From: Phycisphaerales bacterium
Lineage (GTDB): Bacteria; Planctomycetota; Phycisphaerae; Phycisphaerales; SM1A02
NCBI GenBank assembly: GCA_009691705.1
Contig: SIAR01000001.1
Span: 62,001-126,000 of the forward strand
Length of the DNA stretch: 64,000 bases
Direction of reading: 5' to 3'
The translations under genes were made by a program, and so were the position numbers. The notes under the pieces were generated by a model, which was not told where the DNA came from, did not search any database, and saw only the letters and a program-made list of their open reading frames with translations. Shown in pieces: positions 24,742-33,838 of this stretch (positions are counted from its first letter, which is position 1; each line of letters opens with the position of its first letter).

Positions 24742-27283
24742 TCGCACGGCTCTCGTCGGAGTCTCGGTGGCCCTGGCATCGATTCTCGTGGTGACCGTGA
24801 GTTGTGCGCTTTCGACCGCACTTATGAACATCACAGCGCGCGCGCGCGGACTCGTAGGAGAAGCCGACGCGGTTGTTGTGCACGAACATGGCAGTGAATT
24901 TGACGAGGCGGTGATCGGACAGGTGCAAGGATGGAGTGGCGTCGTCGCAGCTGCAGGAAGACTCACCGGAACGATGACGGTCGAGCGCTGCGATGCGCCG
25001 CCAGACGGCCTGACCCCACGGAATCGCGCCACGTTGAGTTGCCGCGGGGTCGACCTGAAGCACGATGCTCCATTCGCACAGAAGAAGTATCGCATCGGAC
25101 GCGCGCCTCTAGAAGAAAACGAGATCGCCATCGACCCCGTCGCCCAGCAGCGTCTCGACGCACACCCAGGAACACGACTGCGCGTCGTGCAGTTTGGCGA
25201 TCCAATTGACCTCACAGTCACGGGCATCTATGAGCGCCCAATGCTCGGCGCGCTGCAACGTCCCACTGGATTGCTCTCGCGCTCGGTGCTCGCTCGAGCG
25301 ACAGATCATCCCGCAACGATTCTCTCAGTCTCAATCGTTCTCGAGAAGAACCTGGCGGCGGATGCGTGGATTCTGGAACACGCAAACCGAGTCGTACCGC
25401 CACTGAAACTAGAGAGCACCGACCTGGCAACAAGTGGACTTTCTCACATCGCCCAAGAGGGTCGAATCGCCCTTTCACTTGGGACAATTCTTGCGTTTCT
25501 CTGCTGCTCGTTCATCATTGCGACGGCGATGACCACGGCTCTCACCGAACAGCAGCGCTCCTTTGCGATGGCGCGATGCATTGGTGCATCACGCGGGCAA
25601 CTCTTTCTTGGACAGTTGCTCGCCGGCGCCACGATCGGATTCATGGCGGGGGCGGCGGGTGTTCCGCTAGGACTCGCGCTCACCGCGGGCATGGTGAACT
25701 ACTACGAGCATCTCTTGCCTGCCGGAGTCTCGATCTCATGGTTTGGAATCGCACTCGCGCTCGGCGGTTCGACAGGCGCGGGCGTTGTGGGGGCGCTCTG
25801 GCCGGCGTGGACTGCTTCGCGCGTTTCGGTGCTGCGCGCCTTGGCGCCACGAGCAACCGCGCCGCGCAAGACTGCCCCCTGGATCGCCGCAGGAGTTGGA
25901 CTGCTTTGCCTTCTGGGGCAAGTGGCGCTGACGCGACTGGCCGATGCGCAAACACGATTCTGGTGCTACGCACTCGTGGGACTGCCACTGTTGCATATTG
26001 GCTGGTTCATCTTGGCCGTGCCCTCGCTCGCGGTGATCGGCCGCGCGCTCGCGACTCCCCTCGAATGGTCATTGCGAATCGCTCCCGGACTTTTGCGCGG
26101 TTCGATCAGCGCGTATCTGTGGCGAATGGGACTCGTGGCGGGAGCACTCATGGTTGGGGTTGGCATCCTTGTGAGCACATGGAGTAATGGCAGTGCGATT
26201 CTTGACAACATCGCGGCGCGGGTGCGGTTCGGTGACGCATTCGTGATGAAGTCGAGCGGGTTCACTGCTGCCGAAACAGAGCGCCTGCGCACGCTGCCAG
26301 GAGTCACGGCCGCAGCAGCCGTAGGATATCTCCCACTGAAAGTCATCGGCGCACAGGTCTTTGGACTCGAAGGCATTTCGGCTTCAAACATCGTCTGCGT
26401 CGGATTCGATTCGGTGCCATTCTTCGAGCTCAACCGACTCGAATGGATCGCAGGTGATCCAGTGAGCGCAGCGAAACGCCTGCGCGATGGCGACGCGATT
26501 CTTGTCGCTCGAGAGTTTCTCGTCGCCCGAGGAATTGGGATCGGTTCAACCTTGCAACTTGGCACAGACCGCGATCACCATCCCTTTGAAGTTGTGGGAG
26601 TGGTGGGCGCCGCGGGTCTCGACGTCGCGACCCAGTTCTTTGGAATTCGCAGCATGTACATGGAGCACGCCGCTGGATGCGTCTTCATGGACTTCGATGC
26701 CGTCGAGAAACACTTCGGCACGCGTGAGGCGTTTCTCGTGCAACTCTCGATCGCAGAAGGGGCAACCCCCGCGGATGAAGAGGCGCTGGCGCACAAGATT
26801 GACGAAGTCGCACTCGGCGCGATCTTCGCGAGCGGGCGCGGCATTCGAACAGAAATCTTGAACATTGGCGGGATCACGCTCACCATCAGCACACTCGTCG
26901 CCATCGGCGCCCTTGTGCTGGCTTCATTCGCCGCGGGAGGGGTGATCGCAGCAGGAGTGGCAACACGCGCCTATGAGTTTGGAGTGCTGCAGGCAATCGG
27001 CGCGAGTCGCGGTCTGATCTGTCGACTCGTCATCGCCGAGTCAATCATCATCGGCGTGACCGCTGGAGTTGTCGGCACGCTCTTTGGACTGCATGTCGCA
27101 TGGATGGGCACTCACGTCTACCGCGACCTCATGGGACTCGTACTCAACTTGGATATTTCTTGGATCGTGATCGCCAGTGGCATCGGCGCGGTCTGCGCGA
27201 CGGCTCTGGGCGCGACCATCCCAGCGGTGCTGCTATTGATTAGTCACTCTCCGCGCGCGTTGCTCACGGCCGCGAGGAACTAG
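24683..27283 (+). CDS. FtsX-like ABC permease (double MacB/LolC-type module)
   Basis: 866 residues from ATG 24683 (24653 is open too). First helix LVGVSVALASILVVTVSCAL, a periplasmic MacB_PCD-like domain, three helices around 275-400 (GTILAFLCCSFIIATAMTT; RCIGASRGQLFLGQLLAG), a central pair of helices, a second periplasmic domain (about 500-710) and three final helices with LQAIGASRGLICRLVIAES. The GASR... loop in each module is the FtsX coupling element. This duplicated layout is common in lipoprotein or hydrophobic compound exporters. With the overlapping ATPase it forms one complex; the substrate is unknown. Confidence 0.82.
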   Translation: MDSIPPSWHIARLSLLGRPSRTALVGVSVALASILVVTVSCALSTALMNITARARGLVGEADAVVVHEHGSEFDEAVIGQVQGWSGVVAAAGRLTGTMTVERCDAPPDGLTPRNRATLSCRGVDLKHDAPFAQKKYRIGRAPLEENEIAIDPVAQQRLDAHPGTRLRVVQFGDPIDLTVTGIYERPMLGALQRPTGLLSRSVLARATDHPATILSVSIVLEKNLAADAWILEHANRVVPPLKLESTDLATSGLSHIAQEGRIALSLGTILAFLCCSFIIATAMTTALTEQQRSFAMARCIGASRGQLFLGQLLAGATIGFMAGAAGVPLGLALTAGMVNYYEHLLPAGVSISWFGIALALGGSTGAGVVGALWPAWTASRVSVLRALAPRATAPRKTAPWIAAGVGLLCLLGQVALTRLADAQTRFWCYALVGLPLLHIGWFILAVPSLAVIGRALATPLEWSLRIAPGLLRGSISAYLWRMGLVAGALMVGVGILVSTWSNGSAILDNIAARVRFGDAFVMKSSGFTAAETERLRTLPGVTAAAAVGYLPLKVIGAQVFGLEGISASNIVCVGFDSVPFFELNRLEWIAGDPVSAAKRLRDGDAILVAREFLVARGIGIGSTLQLGTDRDHHPFEVVGVVGAAGLDVATQFFGIRSMYMEHAAGCVFMDFDAVEKHFGTREAFLVQLSIAEGATPADEEALAHKIDEVALGAIFASGRGIRTEILNIGGITLTISTLVAIGALVLASFAAGGVIAAGVATRAYEFGVLQAIGASRGLICRLVIAESIIIGVTAGVVGTLFGLHVAWMGTHVYRDLMGLVLNLDISWIVIASGIGAVCATALGATIPAVLLLISHSPRALLTAARN

Positions 27284-27323
27284 CCTCGGGACGACCGCGC
27301 AAGAACACAATGGCGCACCACAA

Positions 27324-29423
27324 GTGAATCCAATGGGTATCCCCTTTCAACTGCACTCTTCGTTTGCGCCTGCTGGAGATCAACCTCAGGCGATCGAACA
27401 ACTCTGCCAAGGCATTCGCGATGGAAAGAGGTACCAGACTCTGCTCGGGGCCACTGGGACGGGCAAGACATTCACGATGGCCAACGTGATCGAACGGCAG
27501 CAGCGTCCGACGTTGATAATGACGCACAACAAGACGCTCGCAGCGCAGCTATATGAAGAGATGAAGGTGCTCTTCCCCCACAATGCGGTCGCGTATTTCG
27601 TCTCCTACTACGACTTCTATCAACCCGAGGCCTACATCCCACAGCGCGACATTTACATCGAGAAGGATGCATCGCGCAACGCCGATCTTGATCGCCTGCG
27701 CCTCGCAGCCACGAGTCATCTGCTGCATCGGCGCGACACGATCGTGGTGGCGAGCGTTTCATGTATCTACGGGTTGGGATCACCGCAGGAGTACGCAAAG
27801 AAGACCGCGATGGTGACGCGCGGAGAGACGATCGATCGTCGTGGGCTTCTGCTTTCTCTGCACGCGATGCAGTATCGGCGCAACGATGTTGCCCCTGAGC
27901 GCGGTTGCTACCGAGTGCGCGGCGATTGCATCGAGGTCTGGCCAGCGTCCGAGCAGCATGCGATTCGAATCGAACTCTTTGGCGATGTCGTCGATCGAAT
28001 CGAACGAATCGATTCGCTCACTGGCGAAGTCTTGGGCAGCGACGATCGCATCTTTATCTTTCCCGCGGTGCACTACATGATGGCCCACGATCAGATGGCG
28101 CGCGCCATCGATGCGATCCGCAGCGAGATGAATCAGCATGTGGCGCAATTGCAGGCCGAGGGAAAACTGCTCGAGGCACAACGGTTGCTCGGGCGCACCC
28201 GCTACGACCTCGAGTTACTCGCAGAAACTGGGGTTTGCCCCGGCATCGAAAACTATTCGCGGCAATTGGAGGGCCGCCCCGCTGGATCCCGCAGTTCATG
28301 CTTGCTCGATTATTTTCGCCAAGCTCCTGGCGGCAGCGTCGATGACTGGTTGCTCTTCATCGACGAGAGCCACGCGAGTGTGCCGCAGGTTCGCGGCATG
28401 TATTTTGGCGACCGTGCTCGCAAAGAGACCTTGATCGCCCACGGATTTCGGCTTCCAAGCGCGCTAGACAATCGACCGTTGACCTTTGATGAGTGGGAGG
28501 GCCTCATTGGGCAGTGTGTCTTTGTGAGCGCGACCCCTGCCGCATACGAACTCGAGAAGTCTGGAGGCATCATCGCCCAGCAGATTCTGCGTCCCACTGG
28601 GCTGGTCGATCCACCCGTCGAGGTTCGACCGGCGCGGGGACAGATTCCAGATCTGCTTGAGGCGATCCGCCCCGTGACCGCCCGCAATCAACGCACTCTT
28701 GTCACTGCGCTCACAAAGCGCCTCTGCGAGGAGTTGACGAACTACATGCACGAAGCGGGCGTGCGCGTGCGCTATCTGCACAGTGACATCGAGACGCTCG
28801 AACGGCTCGAGATCTTGCGTGACCTTCGCGAAGGTCTCTTTGACGTGCTGGTTGGCGTCAATCTTCTGCGCGAAGGACTTGACCTTCCGGAAGTCGCGCT
28901 TGTGGCGATTCTCGACGCGGACAAGCAGGGTTTCTTGCGCAGCACTTCGAGTCTTATCCAGACGATGGGACGCGCCGCGCGCAATGCAGACGCTGTCTGC
29001 ATCCTCTATGCCGATTGCGTCACACCACAGATGCAGAGCGCCATCGACGAAGTCGACCGACGCCGTACGCTGCAACTTGCCCATAACGCAAAGCATGGAA
29101 TCACCCCAATCACGATCGTAAAGGCGAATCGCAGGGCGCTCGAGAGTGAAGTCGAGAGTGGCCGCTCGAGTCAATTGCCGCGAAAGTCGCGGGCCATCCC
29201 CCGCGAAGAACTGATCGAAGAACTCGAAGTCGAAATGCTCGAGGCGGCGGAGAAACTCGAATTCGAGCGCGCCGCGAAATTGCGCGATGAACTCACCAGG
29301 GTGCGGGCATCAACGCAAGAGCAGATGACGAGTGGCGACGAGTCGCCATCCGGCAAGAGAGCCAAACCCACGCGCGTTCCTGGATCGGCAACAACCAGCG
29401 CCAAGCGACCGCGCGCAACGTGA
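27324..29423 (+). CDS. uvrB: excinuclease ABC subunit B
   Basis: 699 residues from GTG 27324 (ATG 27333 is an alternative). Helicase motif I GATGTGKTFT, the beta-hairpin segment YYDFYQPEAYIPQRDIYIEKD, SCIYGLGSPQEY, DESHASVPQ (DEAD-like motif II), QTMGRAARN (motif VI) and the C-terminal UVR motif EELIEELEVEMLEAAEKLEFERAA are present. UvrB verifies damage and recruits UvrC in nucleotide excision repair. The tail after residue 670 is Lys/Arg/Ser-rich. uvrA follows after 393 bp on the same strand; uvrC is absent here. Confidence 0.96.
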   Translation: MNPMGIPFQLHSSFAPAGDQPQAIEQLCQGIRDGKRYQTLLGATGTGKTFTMANVIERQQRPTLIMTHNKTLAAQLYEEMKVLFPHNAVAYFVSYYDFYQPEAYIPQRDIYIEKDASRNADLDRLRLAATSHLLHRRDTIVVASVSCIYGLGSPQEYAKKTAMVTRGETIDRRGLLLSLHAMQYRRNDVAPERGCYRVRGDCIEVWPASEQHAIRIELFGDVVDRIERIDSLTGEVLGSDDRIFIFPAVHYMMAHDQMARAIDAIRSEMNQHVAQLQAEGKLLEAQRLLGRTRYDLELLAETGVCPGIENYSRQLEGRPAGSRSSCLLDYFRQAPGGSVDDWLLFIDESHASVPQVRGMYFGDRARKETLIAHGFRLPSALDNRPLTFDEWEGLIGQCVFVSATPAAYELEKSGGIIAQQILRPTGLVDPPVEVRPARGQIPDLLEAIRPVTARNQRTLVTALTKRLCEELTNYMHEAGVRVRYLHSDIETLERLEILRDLREGLFDVLVGVNLLREGLDLPEVALVAILDADKQGFLRSTSSLIQTMGRAARNADAVCILYADCVTPQMQSAIDEVDRRRTLQLAHNAKHGITPITIVKANRRALESEVESGRSSQLPRKSRAIPREELIEELEVEMLEAAEKLEFERAAKLRDELTRVRASTQEQMTSGDESPSGKRAKPTRVPGSATTSAKRPRAT

Positions 29424-29816
29424 AGAACTAAGGGGGAGTCGTTTGAGATAGGTTGGATGTCGCCCAACAACGCGCGCGCTGAAGACTCAACTGCGGCGAA
29501 GCACAATCGAACTTCGAAGGCGAATGCGCGAGGTGCGCGCACGGAGATCTGCATCGAGGTCGCGCACGGCGGTCACACTGTCACATGCAACTGCCGAGGG
29601 ACGGATGCGCGACTGCGCTGATGCCGTTGGGTTCCGAACTGGCAATCGGGGTTGTGGGATCGTCGTGGTGGCCATCTAAAACTCTCGCCCATTCAATTCG
29701 GTCAAAGACCGCCACCGGATGCACAATTCGTTGGCTTACTATGAACCGATTTCTCACAATTGCCATTATTCTTTCAGCAATTCATTCGGAATTCAGTGAG
29801 TAGCCTTCGAACCTCC
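29424..29816 (+). other. 393-bp gap between uvrB and uvrA
   Basis: No convincing gene. It contains a short inverted repeat GTTGG/CCAAC (29452-29468) without a T-run. The last 80 bases are clearly richer in A+T than the surroundings, which suits a uvrA promoter, but I see no good -35/-10 pair or SOS box. A 20-codon frame at 29741-29803 encodes a signal-peptide-like string and ends 13 bp before the uvrA start. Confidence 0.5.
29741..29803 (+). CDS. possible 20-residue signal-peptide-like ORF
   Basis: ATG 29741 to TAG 29803 encodes MNRFLTIAIILSAIHSEFSE. It has a basic start, a hydrophobic core and then polar residues, as in a signal peptide without a mature protein. It could be a gene remnant, a leader peptide before uvrA, or chance. 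No ribosome binding site is obvious. Confidence 0.15.
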   Translation: MNRFLTIAIILSAIHSEFSE

Positions 29817-32800
29817 ATGTCTGCACAATCCCCCGCCGAGCCCGCCAATAACCGCTGTGTTTCAGTCAGGGGAGCGCGAGAGCACAATCTGCGTGGGGTT
29901 GACGTGCACATTCCGCGCGACCAAATGGTGGTGATTACGGGGGTTTCTGGCAGCGGCAAGAGTTCGCTCGCGTTCGACACGATTTTCGCCGAGGGGCAGC
30001 GCAAGTACATGGAGAGCCTTTCTGCATATGCGCGGCAGTTTCTTGACCAAATGAAGAAGCCCGATGTCGAGTCAGTCACCGGACTGCCTCCGACTATTGC
30101 GATCGAGCAGCGCTTGGGAGGTCACACCCCCCGCTCGACCGTCGCGACGACCACTGAGATTTACGACTATCTGCGTTTGCTCTTTGCTCGGTGTGGCGAT
30201 CCCCACTGCTGGCATGTCGATGAAGCAGGTGTGGCATGCGGTGAATCGATCACAGCCACGACTGCAACCCAAATCGTTGCGAACATTATCTCGACCCTCG
30301 CGGGAAAGAAGATCATGGTCTGCGCTGCGATTGTGCGCGGAAAAAAGGGTCACCACAAAGATGTGGCGCAGGAGCTGCAACGGGGTGGATTCATTCGCGC
30401 CCGCATTGACGGCGTGATTGTCGATTTGCGCGATGCGCTCAAGGGCGGCGGCGACAACCCGCTCAAACTTGCGAGGTATGAGACGCACGACATCGAAGCG
30501 ATCGTCGACCGACTCATCCCAAGTGAGAGCGAACGTCAACGACTCTCTGAAAGCGTTGAGACTGCGCTCAAGTCCGGAGGCGGAGCGGTTGTGATTCTCA
30601 TCGAGAGCGAATCGGGCGCGTGGAGTGAGATCAGGTACAGCGAACGGTTCGCCTGCCCCAACCATCCAGAATGCTCGCTCGAGGGGATGGAACCTCGCCT
30701 CTTTTCGTTTAACTCTCCCCACGGTGCTTGCCCTGCCTGCGCCGGACTCGGTTGCGTCGATGAGTTCTCAGAATCGCTTGTTGTTCCCGATCAATCCAAG
30801 TCGCTTGCCGAAGGTGCGATCGAACCCTGGCGCAAGAATGGTCGGCGAATGAACATGTGGTACGCGCGGGCGATCAAGAAATTTTGCGCGCAAACCAAGA
30901 CTGATGCGACCACTCCGTGGACCGAACTACCAGCGCAGACACGCGCGTTGCTGCTCAACGGAACGACAGCGAGTTCTACTGAAAGCGATGACTTCACATT
31001 CGAGGGAGTCTTTGCGAATCTTCGCCGGCGCTCCCGCGAGACTGAAAGCCAGTTCATTAGAGAACGACTTCATGCGTACGCAAGCACCGCCCCCTGCTCC
31101 GCTTGCGGCGGCAAGCGACTGCGCGCCGAGGCGCGGGCGGTGGTTGTTCATGGCAAGGAAGAAACGCTCAACATCGGCGCGGTTACCGCGCTTTCGATCG
31201 AACGTTCGCGCACCTTTCTCGCCGGGCTCACCCTCTCGCCGGCCCAGAACACGGTCGCGCAACCGATCCTCAAAGAGATCGATTCCCGTCTGGGATTCCT
31301 CTCATCCGTCGGACTCAACTACCTCACGCTCGATCGAAACTCGGCGACGCTCTCGGGGGGCGAGGCTCAACGCATCCGACTTGCGACTCAAGTTGGTTCT
31401 GGACTCGTGGGAGTTTGCTACGTGCTCGACGAGCCGACCATTGGGCTGCATCAACGCGACAATGATCGACTTGTTGCGACACTGCGCCACCTCACCACGA
31501 TTGGAAACACCGTGCTCATCGTCGAACACGACGAAGACACGATTCGCGCCGCGGATCATGTCGTGGATGTCGGCCCAGGCCCTGGACGCCATGGCGGCAC
31601 GATTGTCGCGCAGGGAAGTGTCGCCGACATTTGCGCCAATCCTGAGAGCGTCACGGGCAAGTACCTCAGCGGCGCGCTGCGCATTGATGTGCCGTCGAAG
31701 CGAACTCCACTAAGTCTCAAGCGCGCAATCACGATCAACGGAGCGCACGAGAACAACCTCAAAAACCTCGATGTGACCTTTCCACTTGGAGGGATGATTT
31801 GCGTCACGGGAGTCTCGGGAAGCGGCAAGAGCACACTCGTTGGCGACATCCTCTTGAAGGCAGCGCAGCACGATGTGACTGGCACGCGGGTTGTTGTTGG
31901 GAAGCACACAAAGGTTATGGGGCTCGCTCAAGTCGACCGCGTTGTCGAGGTCGATCAGACACCCATCGGTCGAACTCCCCGCTCGAACCCTGCGACCTAC
32001 ACCGGCATTTTTGACGATATCCGACAGACTCTCGCGCGCGTTCCCGAAGCAAAGATTCGCGGCTATCAACCGGGAAGGTTTTCTTTCAACGTCAAAGGCG
32101 GTCGCTGCGAAACCTGTCAGGGCCAGGGAGTGCGGCGCATCGAAATGCATTTTCTACCCGACGTCTTTGTGCAGTGCGACGAGTGTCGCGGCACGCGATA
32201 CAACCGCGAGACACTCGAGATTCGATACCGCGACAAGACGATCGCCGATGTGCTCGCGATGACCATCGACGACGCTTGCCTCTTCTTTTCCGCGCACGTC
32301 AAGATCGAACGGATGCTCGCCTGCCTGCGCGATGTCGGCCTTGGATACTTGCAGCTTGGACAAGCATCGACCACTATGTCAGGGGGAGAAGCGCAGCGCA
32401 TCAAACTCGCCACCGAACTCGGGAACCAGTCCAGTGGCCACACGCTGTATGTGCTCGATGAACCGACCACTGGACTGCACTTCGCCGATGTGCACCGGCT
32501 GCTCACGGTGCTGCATCGATTGCGCGACAGCGGGCACACGCTGGTCGTGATCGAACACAATCTAGATGTCATCAAGTGCGCCGATTGGCTGATTGACTTG
32601 GGTCCTGAAGGGGGCGAAGGAGGTGGATCGATCATCACCGTCGGCACCCCCGAGGATGTCGCGATGCACCCCACGAGCAGCACTGGGCACTACCTGCGAA
32701 GAATTCTGGCGCCCCAAGAGACGCAATCTCGCAGAGCGCACCCGCCAGCCACCAAGCGCGCGACCAAGCCCACGACCAAGCCCACGACCAAGCGCGCGAC

Positions 32801-32834
32801 CAAGCGCACCGAAGGGTTACGATCGAAGCAATGA
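29817..32834 (+). CDS. uvrA: excinuclease ABC subunit A
   Basis: 1005 residues from ATG 29817. Two ABC ATPase modules are visible: Walker A GVSGSGKSSLAFDT and GVSGSGKSTLVGD, and signatures LSGGEAQRIRLATQ and MSGGEAQRIKLATE. The UvrB-interaction/zinc region has FACPNHPECSLEG...GACPACAGLG, where the first Cys pair is spaced C-x5-C rather than C-x2-C; the second zinc finger CETCQGQGVRR...CDECRGTRY is normal. It detects DNA distortions and loads UvrB. The C-terminal 25 residues are a Lys/Thr repeat tail encoded by 12-bp DNA repeats. Confidence 0.96.
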   Translation: MSAQSPAEPANNRCVSVRGAREHNLRGVDVHIPRDQMVVITGVSGSGKSSLAFDTIFAEGQRKYMESLSAYARQFLDQMKKPDVESVTGLPPTIAIEQRLGGHTPRSTVATTTEIYDYLRLLFARCGDPHCWHVDEAGVACGESITATTATQIVANIISTLAGKKIMVCAAIVRGKKGHHKDVAQELQRGGFIRARIDGVIVDLRDALKGGGDNPLKLARYETHDIEAIVDRLIPSESERQRLSESVETALKSGGGAVVILIESESGAWSEIRYSERFACPNHPECSLEGMEPRLFSFNSPHGACPACAGLGCVDEFSESLVVPDQSKSLAEGAIEPWRKNGRRMNMWYARAIKKFCAQTKTDATTPWTELPAQTRALLLNGTTASSTESDDFTFEGVFANLRRRSRETESQFIRERLHAYASTAPCSACGGKRLRAEARAVVVHGKEETLNIGAVTALSIERSRTFLAGLTLSPAQNTVAQPILKEIDSRLGFLSSVGLNYLTLDRNSATLSGGEAQRIRLATQVGSGLVGVCYVLDEPTIGLHQRDNDRLVATLRHLTTIGNTVLIVEHDEDTIRAADHVVDVGPGPGRHGGTIVAQGSVADICANPESVTGKYLSGALRIDVPSKRTPLSLKRAITINGAHENNLKNLDVTFPLGGMICVTGVSGSGKSTLVGDILLKAAQHDVTGTRVVVGKHTKVMGLAQVDRVVEVDQTPIGRTPRSNPATYTGIFDDIRQTLARVPEAKIRGYQPGRFSFNVKGGRCETCQGQGVRRIEMHFLPDVFVQCDECRGTRYNRETLEIRYRDKTIADVLAMTIDDACLFFSAHVKIERMLACLRDVGLGYLQLGQASTTMSGGEAQRIKLATELGNQSSGHTLYVLDEPTTGLHFADVHRLLTVLHRLRDSGHTLVVIEHNLDVIKCADWLIDLGPEGGEGGGSIITVGTPEDVAMHPTSSTGHYLRRILAPQETQSRRAHPPATKRATKPTTKPTTKRATKRTEGLRSKQ
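32751..32810 (+). repeat. five tandem 12-bp repeats in the uvrA 3' end
   Basis: Units ACCAAGCGCGCG or ACCAAGCCCACG follow each other five times, encoding TKRA/TKPT repeats in the UvrA tail. The unit keeps the reading frame, so copy number could vary by slippage without breaking the gene. Confidence 0.8.
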
Positions 32835-33244
32835 CCCACCCCGACGGCGAACTTGTTCTGCGGGTGATGACGATGCCACGCGACACAAATCACAGTGGCA
32901 CCGTCTTTGGCGGCGTGATCATGAGTTACATCGATCAGGCGGCCTACGTGCATGCCCGAACGCTGGGGCTACATCGCTGGGTGACGGTCATGGTCGAGCG
33001 CATCGAGTTTGTCGCTCCCGTCTATGTCGGTGAACTTGTCACGCTGCGAGCGACGACTCTGATGACGGGACGTTCGTCTGTGACGATTCGCATTCTCGTT
33101 GACGCAGAGCGCTACTCCACTGGAAAGCATGTACGAGTGACTGAGTCGATCATCAAGATGGTCGCGCTCGGTGCGGACCACAAGCCGATCGCCTTCACGA
33201 GCCCCGCGACCCTTTCGAGCGACGACGTGGAACGGCGCACGTGA
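32831..33244 (+). CDS. acyl-CoA thioesterase, hotdog fold (YciA-like)
   Basis: 137 residues. The hotdog signature DTNHSGTVFGGVIMSYIDQAAYVHA (catalytic Asn/Asp-type region), the strand RIEFVAPVYVGELVTLRA and SSVTIRILVDAERYSTGKHVRVTE match the YciA/BFIT group of broad-range acyl-CoA thioesterases. It probably hydrolyses short to medium acyl-CoAs in the cytoplasm. It overlaps uvrA by ATGA and purN by 4 bp, so it is translationally coupled within uvrA-thioesterase-purN. Confidence 0.87.
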   Translation: MTHPDGELVLRVMTMPRDTNHSGTVFGGVIMSYIDQAAYVHARTLGLHRWVTVMVERIEFVAPVYVGELVTLRATTLMTGRSSVTIRILVDAERYSTGKHVRVTESIIKMVALGADHKPIAFTSPATLSSDDVERRT

Positions 33245-33828
33245 CGCTGCCCGTGCATCCCCTTCGCGCAGCAGTTCTCGTATCAGGAGGGGGAACGACC
33301 GCGTTCAATCTCATCGCTGCTGAATCGCGTGGTGAACTTCCCGTGCACATCGCACTCGTGGTTGCGCATCGAAATGACATTCCAGCCCTCACCCGCTGCG
33401 CTGGCGAGGGTCGCAATGTCGTCGTCTTGCCAGGCGCTGCGGGCAGTGCGACGAGCGATGCGCTTGATGCTCTGCTCACCGCTCACAAGATTGATCTGGT
33501 GCTGCTCGCGGGGTACTTGCGACCATTTCGGGTCGGAGTCTGGGCAGGGCGAGCTCTCAACATTCATCCCGCCCTGCTTCCGGCCTTCGGCGGCAAGGGG
33601 ATGTACGGCATGCGAGTGCACGAAGCGGTGATCGCGGCGGGGTGCGCCGAGTCTGGTTGCACCGTGCACCTGGTCGATGATCAATATGACCATGGCGAAT
33701 CGCTCGTGCAGCGGGCGATCGCTGTCAAACATGACGAGACGGCGCCGGCACTCGCGGCCCGAGTCTTTGCCGAAGAGTGCATCGCATATCCGCAGGCAAT
33801 TCGCCAATGGGTCGCGCGGCAGCGCTAG
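33241..33828 (+). CDS. purN: phosphoribosylglycinamide formyltransferase
   Basis: 195 residues from GTG 33241, overlapping the thioesterase stop. The nucleotide-binding loop is VLVSGGGTTAFNLI (usually SGNGSNLQ), followed by LAGYLRPF and the catalytic block NIHPALLPAFGGKGMYG with Asn108 and His110, then TVHLVDDQYDHG with the catalytic Asp. It transfers formyl from 10-formyl-THF to GAR, step 3 of purine synthesis. Length is normal. No other pur gene is nearby. Confidence 0.9.
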   Translation: MTLPVHPLRAAVLVSGGGTTAFNLIAAESRGELPVHIALVVAHRNDIPALTRCAGEGRNVVVLPGAAGSATSDALDALLTAHKIDLVLLAGYLRPFRVGVWAGRALNIHPALLPAFGGKGMYGMRVHEAVIAAGCAESGCTVHLVDDQYDHGESLVQRAIAVKHDETAPALAARVFAEECIAYPQAIRQWVARQR

Positions 33829-33838
33829 GATTCGCGAG

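Noticed and set aside
28464..29174. 236-codon minus-strand frame opposite uvrB
   Set aside because: Shadow of the conserved uvrB sequence.
32751..32810. CRISPR array
   Set aside because: The 12-bp units are contiguous, without spacers, and lie within uvrA coding sequence. No cas gene is present.
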